Part shown: positions 34,854 to 42,394 of the stretch, in pieces | Layout: every line of letters begins with the position of its first letter | Numbering within the stretch: the stretch's first letter is position 1 | From: 13-2-20CM-68-14 sp051955535 | GTDB taxonomy: Bacteria > Actinomycetota > Thermoleophilia > Gaiellales > Gaiellaceae | Length of the DNA: 49,015 nucleotides | Direction: 5' to 3' | NCBI GenBank assembly: GCA_051955535.1 | Contig: JBQCGP010000007.1 | Location: 1-49,015 of the forward strand | Program-made: the position numbers and the translations under genes | Notes under the pieces: generated by a model | What the model saw: only the letters and a program-made list of their open reading frames with translations | Databases searched by the model: none | What the model was told of the DNA's origin: nothing

Positions 34854-35255
34854 TTAGTCCAGGCCCGCCGAGTCCACCTTCTCCGGCTTGATCCGAACGG
34901 TGATCCGCTGCTCGTCGGGCGACCGCCAGGGGTACTCGTCCTTGCCGAGGTACTTCTTCGCCAAGTGGTCGATCTGCTCGTCCGCGCCGTCGGTGGTGAG
35001 CTCGACCGGGCCGCTGACCGACACCCATTGATACGGGTCCTTCGGATCGACGACGGTGATGGCGGCATGCGGGTTTCGCCGGAGGTAGCGCTCCTTCGCC
35101 CGCCCCACCGCCGTGTTGAAGGTGACGACGCCGTCTTCGGCGTCCACCCAGACAACCGTGCTGTGCGGCGTGCCGTCGGGACGGATCGTCGTGACGGTGC
35201 CGACGAACGGGTGCTCGACGATGAACTTGCGCTGCTTTTCCGTCAACTGGGCCAT
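34854..35255 (-). CDS. PPOX-class F420/FMN-binding protein, second of a pair
   Basis: 133 residues, a clear paralogue of its neighbour: HPFVGTVTTIRPDGTPHSTVVWVDAEDG, RYLRRNPHAAITVVDPKDPYQWVSVSG, TTDGADEQIDHLAKKYLGKDEY. The shared TTDGADE-IDKMARKY/IDHLAKKY block shows recent tandem duplication. ATG at 35255 with AGGAGG 6 bases upstream; first gene of a minus-strand run that goes on to the HMG-CoA lyase-like gene. Confidence 0.87.
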   Translation of the reverse strand: MAQLTEKQRKFIVEHPFVGTVTTIRPDGTPHSTVVWVDAEDGVVTFNTAVGRAKERYLRRNPHAAITVVDPKDPYQWVSVSGPVELTTDGADEQIDHLAKKYLGKDEYPWRSPDEQRITVRIKPEKVDSAGLD

Positions 35256-35361
35256 TTGAGCCTCCTGGATCGCTCGTCCGACGGAAACGCCGCCGACAGA
35301 TGGCTTCTTCCCGGCTGTGACCGTACTAACCGGCGAGCGTCGACATGCCGACAAAGGGGTC

Positions 35362-35907
35362 ATGCGGGCGCTCACGTTTGCTCTGCTGGCGATGCTCGCC
35401 GTCTTGACGGTGCTGCTGCATCGGGGCGCGGCCGCGCAGGCGAAGCCCGGCGACCCGCAGCTGAGCGCGATCGCTGGCCAGCTGTCCGGCCGGCCGGTGA
35501 CGATTCGGTGCGAAGGCCTCTCGGGCGCTCTGACCGGCCCGCAGGGCGAGTCCGGCCGAACCGAGTTCATCGGCGACAAGCCCGTCTCGGTCTCCTACCT
35601 GCAAGAGGGGATCTGCCAGACACTGCACGCCTACGCGCGCTCGCCCAAGGACTGCCTGCTGCCGTGCGAGCGCCCGCTCGCGGTCGCCTGGTCGCTGAAC
35701 ACGCTCGCGCACGAGTCCTATCACCTCGCCGGCATCCGCAACGAGGCGAGAACCGAGTGCGCCGCCCTTCACGCGATCGGCTTCGTCGCCCACAGTCTCG
35801 GCGCGTCGCCCATGCAGACCCGTGCGCTCTCCTCGTACTCGTTCGCGCAGCTGCCCCGCAGGATGCCCGTGGAGTACAGCTCGCCGGAGTGCCGCGGAGC
35901 TAGCTGA
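35362..35907 (+). CDS. Secreted protein with HExxH motif, putative metallopeptidase
   Basis: 181 residues from ATG 35362 (MRALTFALLAMLAVLTVLLH), a likely signal peptide with cleavage near AAAQA. The outer part has five cysteines and the segment LNTLAHESYHLAGIRNEARTEC, in which His117, Glu118 and His121 form an HExxH site and Glu128 or Glu132 could be the third ligand. I do not recognise the family. An earlier in-frame start at 35317 would put the signal peptide internally, so I rejected it. It converges on nadA with an 8-base overlap. Confidence 0.65.
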   Translation: MRALTFALLAMLAVLTVLLHRGAAAQAKPGDPQLSAIAGQLSGRPVTIRCEGLSGALTGPQGESGRTEFIGDKPVSVSYLQEGICQTLHAYARSPKDCLLPCERPLAVAWSLNTLAHESYHLAGIRNEARTECAALHAIGFVAHSLGASPMQTRALSSYSFAQLPRRMPVEYSSPECRGAS

Positions 35908-36835
35908 TCGCGACCATTCGCTCGATCGCGCCACGCGCCCGGGCGGCGATCTCTGGCTCGACCGTCACCTCGAACTTCCAGTCGCGGAGCGAGTCGCGCA
36001 GCTTCTCGAGCGTGATCATCTTCATGTACTTGCAGATCGCGCGCTCGGACACCGCCTCGAAGCGCTTGCCCGGCGCCTCCTTGTTCAACCGATGGATGAT
36101 TCCGGTCTCGGTCGCGACGAGGAAACGGCTCTTCGGCGAGGCCTTCGCGAAGTTGATCATCCCCTCGGTCGAGAGGATGTGCGTCCGGTCGTTGCCGAAC
36201 GCCATGCACTGGCTCGCGCAGCCGCACTCGGGATGAACGAGCAGCTCCGCGTCGGGCGCGTCGCGCTGCCAGCGTTCGATGTCGTCGGGGCGGATGCCGG
36301 CGTGGACGTGGCACTCGCCGAGCCAGATCGTCAGCTTGCGGCCGGTGACGCGCTCCAGCCAGATCCCCAGGAACATGTCCGGCAGGAACAGGATCTCGCG
36401 GTCGGCGGGGATCGCCTCGATCACCGCCTTCGCGTTGCCCGACGTGCAGCAGTAATCGCTCTCGGCCTTCACCTCGGCGGTCGTGTTCACGTAGGAGACG
36501 ACGACCGCTCCCGGGTGTTCGGCCTTCCAGTCGCGCAGTTGATCGGCCGTGATCGAGGCGGCGAGCGAGCAGCCGGCTTCGAGGTCCGGGATCAGCACGG
36601 TCTTGTCCGGCGAGAGGATCTTCGCGGTCTCCGCCATGAAGTGGACGCCGCAGAAGACGATCGCCTCGGCGTCCGTGGCGGCCGCCTCGCGCGAGAGGCC
36701 GAGCGAATCGCCGACAAAGTCGGCCACGTCCTGCACCCCGGGCACCTGGTAGTTGTGGGCGAGGATCACGGCCTCGCGCTCGCGCGCGAGTGCCCTGACC
36801 TCGTCCTGCATCGTCGTGGCGACGGCTGTGGTCAT
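35900..36835 (-). CDS. nadA: Quinolinate synthase
   Basis: 311 residues. NadA condenses iminoaspartate with dihydroxyacetone phosphate around a [4Fe-4S] cluster. Motifs: AVILAHNYQVPGVQDVADFVGDSL, IVFCGVHFMAETAKIL with the first cluster Cys, SDYCCTSGNA with the second, and HPECGCASQC with the third. The ATG at 36835 overlaps nadC by 4 bases (ATGA). It is the last gene of nadB-nadC-nadA, presumably under NrtR. Confidence 0.95.
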   Translation of the reverse strand: MTTAVATTMQDEVRALAREREAVILAHNYQVPGVQDVADFVGDSLGLSREAAATDAEAIVFCGVHFMAETAKILSPDKTVLIPDLEAGCSLAASITADQLRDWKAEHPGAVVVSYVNTTAEVKAESDYCCTSGNAKAVIEAIPADREILFLPDMFLGIWLERVTGRKLTIWLGECHVHAGIRPDDIERWQRDAPDAELLVHPECGCASQCMAFGNDRTHILSTEGMINFAKASPKSRFLVATETGIIHRLNKEAPGKRFEAVSERAICKYMKMITLEKLRDSLRDWKFEVTVEPEIAARARGAIERMVAIS

Positions 36836-37641
36836 ACGACCTCCATCGAGACGTCGAGGGCTCGCGCCGAGTGCGTCAGCGCGCCGACCGAGACGAAGTC
36901 GACGCCGCTCTCGGCGACTGCGCGCACGTTGTCGAGCGTGACCCCGCCGGATGCCTCGAGCTTTGCGCGACCGCCGGTGAGCGCGACGGCCTCTGCCAGC
37001 TGCGAGGGGCTCATGTTGTCGAGCAGGATCATGTCGGCGCCGGCGTCGAGCGCCTCGCCCACCTGCTCGAGCGTGTCGCACTCGACTTCGACGTCGACGC
37101 CCGTCGCCTTCGCGCGCTCGACCGCCACGCCGATCGAGCTCGCCACTCGCAGGTGGTTGTCCTTGATCAGGATCCCGTCGTCGAGCCCGAGGCGATGGTT
37201 CGTCCCGCCTCCGCAGCGGACGGCGTACTTCTCGAGCGCGCGGAGCCCGGGTGTGGTCTTGCGGGTATCGAGAATCGTCGCGCCCGTGCCGGCGACCGCG
37301 TCCACGTAGCCGCGCGTCGCGGTCGCGATGCCCGAGAGGCGGCCGAGGATGTTCAGCGCCAGCCGTTCTCCGCCGAGGAGGGCTCGCGCATCGCCTTCGA
37401 GGCGCGCGACTTCCCCCTCGGTCTCGTCGCCGTCAGTCGCGATCGCTTCGAAGCGGACGTTCGGGTCGAGCTCGGCGAAGACGGCGTTCACGAGCTCGAG
37501 GCCGCAGACGACGCCGCGCTCCTTGAGCAGGATCGCCGCGTCGGCCGTGGTGCCTTCGGGTACCACCGACTCGCTCGTCAGGTCGCCGTCGCCAAAATCT
37601 TCGGCGAGCCAGGCGCGGACGTCGACGGCGGTCAGCTCCAT
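36832..37641 (-). CDS. nadC: Nicotinate-nucleotide pyrophosphorylase (carboxylating)
   Basis: 269-residue type II phosphoribosyltransferase turning quinolinate and PRPP into nicotinate mononucleotide. Signatures: EDFGDGDLTSESVVPEG, LALNILGRLSGIATATR, the PRPP/quinolinate site ILDTRKTTPGLRALEKYAV and GGGTNHRLGLDDGILIKDNH, and DMILLDNMSPSQL. The ATG at 37641 lies 10 bases inside nadB. A longer open frame upstream runs antisense-like through nadB and was not accepted. Confidence 0.95.
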   Translation of the reverse strand: MELTAVDVRAWLAEDFGDGDLTSESVVPEGTTADAAILLKERGVVCGLELVNAVFAELDPNVRFEAIATDGDETEGEVARLEGDARALLGGERLALNILGRLSGIATATRGYVDAVAGTGATILDTRKTTPGLRALEKYAVRCGGGTNHRLGLDDGILIKDNHLRVASSIGVAVERAKATGVDVEVECDTLEQVGEALDAGADMILLDNMSPSQLAEAVALTGGRAKLEASGGVTLDNVRAVAESGVDFVSVGALTHSARALDVSMEVV

Positions 37642-39035
37642 GCCTCGAAGACCGCCTCGCGGCCGGGTCGCATGACGGTGTGCATGCCGTCGAGCTCGGA
37701 ATTCCCGTGCGGGAAGTCGACGCGGAAGTGGCCGCCGCGGCTCTCCGTGCGCTCGAGCGCGCTGCGCGCGACGAGGCCGGCGACGGGATGCGGAGATCCG
37801 ACGAGGCCTTCCAGCCCGGAGCCGTCGCGGACGAGTCCTGCATCGCGCCACATCGCCTTGCGCAAGGCAGCCGTGACCGGGATCGGCGCAACCGGGGTCG
37901 GCGGCGGCTCGAGCTGAGGCGGGATCGCCGCCTCGGAGCCAGAAGCGACCGCGGCGCGCCGGCCGAAGACGAGGCACTCGAGCATCGAGTTCGAGGCGAG
38001 CCGGTTGGCGCCGTGAACGCCCGTGCAGGCACACTCGCCGGCGGCGTAGAGGCCCGGCAGCTCCGTTCGACCGTCGAGGTCGGTGACTACTCCTCCCATC
38101 GTGTAGTGCGCGGCCGGCGCGACGGGGATGGGCTCGTCCTCCGGACGGAAGCCCGCCTCGGCGAGGCGGCTCATCAGGCCGGGGAAGCGCGACCGGTCGA
38201 CCGGACGGAGGTCGAGGAGGGCGACGCCGCGTGCATCGACCGCGCGCGCGACAACGTCGCGAGGCGCGAGCTCGTCGGTGAACCGCTGCCCCTCCTCGTC
38301 GACGAGCAACGCGCCGGCGCCGCGCAGCGCCTCGCTCAGGAGCAGGCTCCTGTCGGCTAGCGTCGTCGGATGGAACTGGACGAACTCGAGGTCCGCGACG
38401 GCCGCGCCGGCGCGGTACGCCATGCCGATCCCGTCTCCGACGGCTCCGGGTGGATTCGTCGTCCGTTCCCAGAGCGCTGCCGCGCCGCCGGTCGCGAGCA
38501 GTACCGCCCGTGCTGGGACGATGCGTCGCGACGTGACCACCCCGACGCACCGGCCGCCGCTGCCCCAGAGGTCCAACGCCAGCTCGTCTTCGCTGATCTC
38601 GATGCGAGGCTCGTCAAGAACCGTCTCGGCAAGCGCTTGCGCGATTCTCTGCCCGGTCGCGGCGCCGTCGACGCTGAACACCCGCGGACGTGAGTGGCCG
38701 CCCTCCAGCCCAGGCTCATCGTCGAACTCGACACCCAGCGCGAGGAGGTCGGCGATCCGAGCCGGGGCCTCTTCCGTGAGAACCTGGACCGCGCTCGGCC
38801 GCGAGAGGCCGCGGCCGGCCCGCAGCGTGTCCTCGGCGTGAAGCCCCGGGCTGTCGCCCGGCCGGGTCGCAGCGGCGATGCCGCCTTGCGCGAGGTAGCT
38901 GGAAGAAGCTCCGATCGGCCCCTTGGAAACGATGAGGACCCGGCCGTCCCGGGCCGCGGCGAGCGCTCCGAAAAGGCCGGCGATGCCGCTGCCGACGACG
39001 ACGAGGTCATAGCTGTGTGGGGATTCCAACGCCAT
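37632..39035 (-). CDS. nadB: L-aspartate oxidase
   Basis: 467-residue flavoprotein forming iminoaspartate, the substrate of NadA. FAD motif VVVGSGIAGLFGALAAARDG at 13-32, SSSYLAQGGIAAA, EFVQFHPTTL, the succinate-dehydrogenase-family active-site block HYTMGGVVTDLDGRTELPGLYAAGECAC, and GANRLASNSMLECLVFG. The length is short of the 530 residues of E. coli NadB, mainly in the C-terminal helical domain, a form seen in other actinobacteria. First gene of the nad operon, 34 bases or less from the NrtR operator. Confidence 0.94.
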   Translation of the reverse strand: MALESPHSYDLVVVGSGIAGLFGALAAARDGRVLIVSKGPIGASSSYLAQGGIAAATRPGDSPGLHAEDTLRAGRGLSRPSAVQVLTEEAPARIADLLALGVEFDDEPGLEGGHSRPRVFSVDGAATGQRIAQALAETVLDEPRIEISEDELALDLWGSGGRCVGVVTSRRIVPARAVLLATGGAAALWERTTNPPGAVGDGIGMAYRAGAAVADLEFVQFHPTTLADRSLLLSEALRGAGALLVDEEGQRFTDELAPRDVVARAVDARGVALLDLRPVDRSRFPGLMSRLAEAGFRPEDEPIPVAPAAHYTMGGVVTDLDGRTELPGLYAAGECACTGVHGANRLASNSMLECLVFGRRAAVASGSEAAIPPQLEPPPTPVAPIPVTAALRKAMWRDAGLVRDGSGLEGLVGSPHPVAGLVARSALERTESRGGHFRVDFPHGNSELDGMHTVMRPGREAVFEAWS

Positions 39036-39052
39036 CAGCCTCTCGATCCGGT

Positions 39053-39079
39053 AGGTTTTCGCCTCAGAGTTGAAAACCT
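39053..39079. promoter_or_regulatory. Putative NrtR operator between nadB and nrtR
   Basis: Perfect 8-base arms AGGTTTTC (39053-39060) and GAAAACCT (39072-39079) separated by 11 bases. It lies in the divergent gap of 82 bases, 18 bases before the nadB start and 39 before the nrtR GTG. Position and symmetry match an operator for an NrtR-type dimer controlling both sides. Confidence 0.6.
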
Positions 39080-39117
39080 CGCGCCCATCCTACCAGTCTC
39101 GCGAGGGGCCAACGCAG

Positions 39118-39774
39118 GTGGCCCTCGCGGTCGTCTTCCAGGTGAGAGCCGGAGTGCTCGAGATCCTCGTCTGGGAGCGGGCCAAGGAGCCGTTCCTGGG
39201 CGCCTGGTCGCTGCCCGGCGGCTACCTCGACCCCGGCGAGACCCTCGAGCAGTCGATTCGCAGGCACCTGGCGACGAAGGTCGACGTCCGCGAGGTGGCG
39301 CACCTCGAGCAGCTCGAGACTCTCAGCGATCCGCGCCGCCATCCGAACGAGTGGCAGGTCGCAACGGCCTACCTCGGCCTCGTTCCGACCGGCCTCGACC
39401 CGGAGCTGCCCGGTGACACCGCGTGGCATCCCGTCTCGTACCTGCCGACGCTGGCATTCGACCACCGCGAGGTCGCGCTGGCCGGCCGCGAGCGCCTGCG
39501 CGCGAAACTCTCGTACACGAACATCGGCTTCGCGCTGGCCCCGCCGGAGTTCACGATCTCGGAGCTCCGGGACCTCTACGCGGCGGCGCTCGGACACGAT
39601 GTCTCGGCCACGAACCTGCAGCGTGTCTTGCTCCGACGCGGTGTCATCGAGGCGACAGGCGAGCGCCGCACCCCTGGCCGAGGCGGCGGCCGCCCGGCGG
39701 CGGTCTTCCGCTTCAGCACGCCGCGGCTCGAGGTCACCGACGAGTTCGCCGTGCTCCGGCCGCCAAGGGACTGA
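39118..39774 (+). CDS. nrtR: Nudix-type transcriptional regulator of NAD synthesis (NrtR)
   Basis: 218 residues from a GTG at 39118 with AGGGG 9 bases upstream; the longer frame to a TTG at 39070 would overlap the operator. N-terminal Nudix fold with LGAWSLPGGYLDPGETLEQSIRRHL: the catalytic box REUxEE reads RHLATK, so hydrolysis is probably lost, as in NrtR proteins that only bind ADP-ribose. The C-terminal winged helix includes FTISELRDLYAAALGHDVSATNLQRVLLRRG and GRGGGRPAAVFRF. Divergent from nadBCA, whose repressor it likely is. Confidence 0.88.
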   Translation: MALAVVFQVRAGVLEILVWERAKEPFLGAWSLPGGYLDPGETLEQSIRRHLATKVDVREVAHLEQLETLSDPRRHPNEWQVATAYLGLVPTGLDPELPGDTAWHPVSYLPTLAFDHREVALAGRERLRAKLSYTNIGFALAPPEFTISELRDLYAAALGHDVSATNLQRVLLRRGVIEATGERRTPGRGGGRPAAVFRFSTPRLEVTDEFAVLRPPRD

Positions 39775-39781
39775 CCCTGCA

Positions 39782-39836
39782 GGGGTCTGTCCCAACAACC
39801 GTTTATTGGAACAGTCTCCGTTCGGGGACAGTCCCT
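39782..39836. repeat. Imperfect inverted repeat after nrtR, terminator candidate
   Basis: GGGGTCTGTCCC (39782-39793) and GGGGACAGTCCC (39824-39835) can pair over 11 bases with one bulge, with a partial third copy GGAACAGTCTCC between. It may terminate nrtR transcription; no U run. Confidence 0.4.
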
Positions 39837-39842
39837 CCGCGG

Positions 39843-39871
39843 TTGACTCAGCGGGCTCGGCTCCTTACCCT
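39843..39871 (+). promoter_or_regulatory. Putative promoter for the leader peptide and rsgA
   Basis: TTGACT (39843-39848), 17-base spacer, TACCCT (39866-39871). Predicted transcription start about 39878, leaving about 26 bases before the leader ATG at 39904. Confidence 0.6.
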
Positions 39872-39903
39872 GGGTTTCGACCCGCGACCGAGGAGGTGCC
39901 TCA

Positions 39904-39954
39904 ATGCAAAAAGAGCTGTACATCTCCGCCGGTCGCGTTGCGTCTCGCTGCTGA
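39904..39954 (+). CDS. 16-residue leader peptide MQKELYISAGRVASRC
   Basis: ATG with AGGAGGTG 6 bases upstream, one of the best ribosome sites in the window, preceded by a good promoter. The peptide ends in Cys directly before TGA, and its GRVASRC end resembles the RVAxxxC ends of actinobacterial cysteine leader peptides that precede sulphur genes. The next gene is rsgA, not an obvious sulphur gene. A translated leader with regulatory function is inferred. Confidence 0.55.
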   Translation: MQKELYISAGRVASRC

Positions 39955-39969
39955 GGATCACGGGCCGAA

Positions 39970-40044
39970 CTTGCATCGCCATTCGGGTTAGAACGGGCGC
40001 CCGAGCAAAGCTCGGACACCCTCCCAAACGGCGTCGCAAGCGAG
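39970..40044. repeat. Dispersed hairpin repeat, GGCRTCGCAAGCGA family, copy C
   Basis: CTTGC (39970-39974), TCGGGTTAGAACGG, inner stem CCGAGC-AAA-GCTCGG (40001-40015), then GGCGTCGCAAGCGA (40031-40044), whose GCAAG can close on the first CTTGC. The layout matches copy B at 45913-45980. Confidence 0.6.
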
Positions 40045-40142
40045 CGCCTCGCGCGTTCCTCTTCTAGAGACCGCCGCACCGGCTGACGCGTAAGGCGGGC
40101 CGCCGCGCGGTCCGCGACGGCTGCATTCCAGAGAGGAGCATC

Positions 40143-41204
40143 TTGAGCGAATCGCTCATGCGGCTCGGGTGGACGCCCGAGCGCGACATCGAATTCGAGG
40201 AGCATCGCGAGGACGGTCTCCTGCCTGCCCGCGTCGCCGTCGAACACCGCAGCGCCTACGTGCTCTACGGCGAGGAGGGCGAGCTTCGGGCCGAGCTCGC
40301 CGGTCGTCTGCGCCACGAGGAGATCTGGCCGGCGGTCGGCGACTGGGTGGCCGTACGCGAGCCCGCCACAATTGCGGCCGTCCTCCAACGGCGGACGGTG
40401 TTCTCCCGCAAGGAGCCGTGGCTGGCGGCGAAGGAGCAGGTGCTCGCCGCGAACGCCGACACGGTCTTCGTGACGACCGCTCTGACGCCGACCGATTTCA
40501 AGCCCCGGCGCCTCGAGCGGTATCTGGCAACGAGCTGGGAGAGCGGCGCCGAACCGGCCATCGTCCTGACCAAGCCCGATCTCTGCGACGACGTCGCCGG
40601 TGCGGTGCTCGAGGTCGAGGCGATCGCCTTCGGGGTGCCTGTGCACGTCGTCAACGGCCTCACCGGCGAGGGCGCCGCGGAGCTGGGCGCCTACCTCGCC
40701 GGAAACCACACGGTCGCGCTACTCGGCTCGTCCGGAGTCGGCAAGTCCACGATCGTGAACCGGCTCGCGGGCGGCGAGCTGATGCCGACGGCCGAGATCG
40801 GCGAGGACGGCCGCGGCCGCCACACGACGAGACACCGCGAGCTGATCCCGCTCCCCGGCGGCGGGCTCGTGCTCGACACGCCCGGCCTCCGCGAGCTGCA
40901 ACTGTGGGATGTCTCACAGGGCCTGGAGCAGACCTTCGAGGACGTCGCCGCGCTGACCGCCGCCTGCCGGTTCGCCGACTGCGCGCACGAGCGCGAGCCG
41001 GGCTGCGCGGTCCGACAAGCCCTTCGCGACGGCTCGCTGCCGCCGGAGCGCTACGAGAGCTGGCGCAAGCTCCAGCGCGAGCTCGCGCGCCTGGAGCGGC
41101 GTCTTGACGCCCGTGCCCGCTCCGAGCATTCACACCAGATCAGACGGGAGGCCCGGCACCGGCGGCGCACACAGAGGCCGCCCCGGCGGCGGCGGATCAG
41201 CTAG
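40143..41204 (+). CDS. rsgA: Ribosome small subunit-dependent GTPase A
   Basis: 353-residue circularly permuted GTPase acting late in 30S assembly. An OB-fold N-terminus (YVLYGEEGELRAELAGRLRHE) precedes the permuted motifs G4 TKPD (143-146), G1 GSSGVGKS (195-202) and G3 DTPG (245-248). The C-terminal zinc domain carries Cys275, Cys280, His282 and Cys288 in CRFADCAHEREPGC. TTG start at 40143 with GAGAGGAG upstream. The arginine-rich tail beyond 320 is typical. It converges on the Rieske gene with a 4-base overlap. Confidence 0.95.
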   Translation: MSESLMRLGWTPERDIEFEEHREDGLLPARVAVEHRSAYVLYGEEGELRAELAGRLRHEEIWPAVGDWVAVREPATIAAVLQRRTVFSRKEPWLAAKEQVLAANADTVFVTTALTPTDFKPRRLERYLATSWESGAEPAIVLTKPDLCDDVAGAVLEVEAIAFGVPVHVVNGLTGEGAAELGAYLAGNHTVALLGSSGVGKSTIVNRLAGGELMPTAEIGEDGRGRHTTRHRELIPLPGGGLVLDTPGLRELQLWDVSQGLEQTFEDVAALTAACRFADCAHEREPGCAVRQALRDGSLPPERYESWRKLQRELARLERRLDARARSEHSHQIRREARHRRRTQRPPRRRRIS

Positions 41205-42241
41205 CCGAGCGCCTCGTGGACGCGCTGCTGGAAGTCGGCGATCAGCCGCTCGCTCTCGGGCAGCAAGCGACCGCGTTCGATCAGCCCGGTGGCGACGCCG
41301 CGCTGGACGTTCTCGACGAGGACCTTGTCCTCGGCCCCGACCTGGCCGTCGAATTCGAGCAGCTCGGCGATCCAGGCCTCATCGACCCCCGAGCCGAAGA
41401 AGTAGTCGAGGAACCGCTCCGTCCGCTCCGGCCCGGCAGGCAGGACCGGGCCGATCGAGAGGTTCTCGCGGCCGGGGAAGATGTTGACCATCGTGTTCGG
41501 CCAGAGGAAGTGGAATTGGCTGCGCGCGACCTCGCCCTCCGTGTCGAGCCCGGCGCCGTCGGCGCGGACTGGACCGAACTGGCTCGAGAACGACCGGTCG
41601 AGCGCGAGCTCATAGGCGTCGGGTGAGACGTCGACGAGCGCGCTGAAGCCCGGGTGCGCGACCGAGCAGTGGTAGCACTCGAGGAAGTTCTCGGCCGCGA
41701 GCTTCCAGTTCGCCGCGAGCGCGGATTCGGCCCGGCTGTGCAGCGTCAGCCGGTCGACCTCGACGCCGGCTGCCGCAACGAGCTCCGGTAGCTCGCCCAG
41801 CGCGTCGGCGAGGGGCACCGCCTCCGGATCCGGGTTCACGAACACGAACGGCCCCCAGGTTCCGACCGACGCCGGCCGTAGCGAGATGCCGTCGGTCTCG
41901 AAGCCGGGCTCGCGAGCCGAGCGCGGCGCGGTCTTCAGGGCGCCGTCGAGCCCGTAGGTCCAGGCGTGGTACGGGCACTGGAGCGTTTCCCGCGCAGCCG
42001 AGCCCGCCGCGATCACGGAGCCGCGATGGCGGCAGACGTTCAGGAACGCCCGCACGGCTCCGTCGCGGTCGCGCGTCACGACAACCGGGAGGTCACCCAC
42101 GCGGGAGGCGAAGTACCCGGCTCCGTCGCCGAGTTCTCCGAGCTGGCCTACGTACTGCCAGGCGCGCGCGAAGATCCGCTCCCGCTCGAGCGCGGTCAAG
42201 CCCGGGTCGGTGTACGCAGACCACGCGAGCGTCTCGGCCAC
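41201..42241 (-). CDS. Rieske 2Fe-2S ring-hydroxylating-type oxygenase alpha subunit
   Basis: 346 residues. Rieske domain with CRHRG (Cys70, His72) and CPYHAW (Cys89, His92), followed by the mononuclear-iron domain with NFLECYHCSVAHPGF (His191, His196) and a probable third ligand Asp in GAEDKVLVENVQRG near 305. The Glu-rich bridging segment and 350-residue length fit both aromatic-ring dioxygenases and glycine-betaine-demethylase-like monooxygenases; without the reductase partner nearby I cannot choose a substrate. GTG start at 42241, divergent from the FN3-like gene. Confidence 0.88.
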   Translation of the reverse strand: MAETLAWSAYTDPGLTALERERIFARAWQYVGQLGELGDGAGYFASRVGDLPVVVTRDRDGAVRAFLNVCRHRGSVIAAGSAARETLQCPYHAWTYGLDGALKTAPRSAREPGFETDGISLRPASVGTWGPFVFVNPDPEAVPLADALGELPELVAAAGVEVDRLTLHSRAESALAANWKLAAENFLECYHCSVAHPGFSALVDVSPDAYELALDRSFSSQFGPVRADGAGLDTEGEVARSQFHFLWPNTMVNIFPGRENLSIGPVLPAGPERTERFLDYFFGSGVDEAWIAELLEFDGQVGAEDKVLVENVQRGVATGLIERGRLLPESERLIADFQQRVHEALG

Positions 42242-42287
42242 GCGGACAGCCTACGCGGCACCGGCCGCCCTTTTACAACTCGAAAGC

Positions 42288-42339
42288 GGGCAAAGCCCTC
42301 AAACGAGGGACACGGGCGACCGTGGACTGGCCGATCCAG
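42288..42339 (+). promoter_or_regulatory. Structured leader before the FN3-repeat protein
   Basis: Four successive stems: GGGC-AAA-GCCC (42288-42298), CCCTC-AAAC-GAGGG (42296-42309), CACGG-GCGA-CCGTG (42311-42324) and CTGG-CCGAT-CCAG (42327-42339). The first two share the bases CCC (42296-42298) and exclude each other, which could be a switch. It lies about 55-105 bases before the gene start. Confidence 0.4.
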
Positions 42340-42394
42340 ACGGCAACGCGCAAAGAAAGGAGTTGGACGCCGTGCGGCCGGCGTCGCCCCGCCC

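Larger units (their letters stand above)
39775..40142. other. Leader region between nrtR and rsgA
   Basis: 368 bases. In order: GACCC/GGGTC palindrome just past the nrtR stop (39773-39787), an imperfect inverted repeat of GGGTCTGTCCC and GGGGACAGTCCC (39782-39836), a promoter (39843-39871), a 16-codon frame with an ideal ribosome site (39904-39954), repeat family copy C (39970-40044), and a GC-rich stretch before rsgA. Confidence 0.6.

Noticed and set aside
39070..39117. TTG 39070 as nrtR start
   Set aside because: No ribosome site, and it places the operator inside the coding region; GTG 39118 has AGGGG at 9 bases.
42288..42339. Cyclic di-GMP (GEMM) riboswitch before the FN3-repeat gene
   Set aside because: GGCAAA..CC and GGGAC are present, but the tetraloop receptor CGCAAAGCC that should follow GGGAC is missing, so I describe only stems.
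41966..42394. N-terminal extension of the FN3-repeat protein by 143 codons
   Set aside because: It would bury the signal peptide and overlap the Rieske gene antisense.
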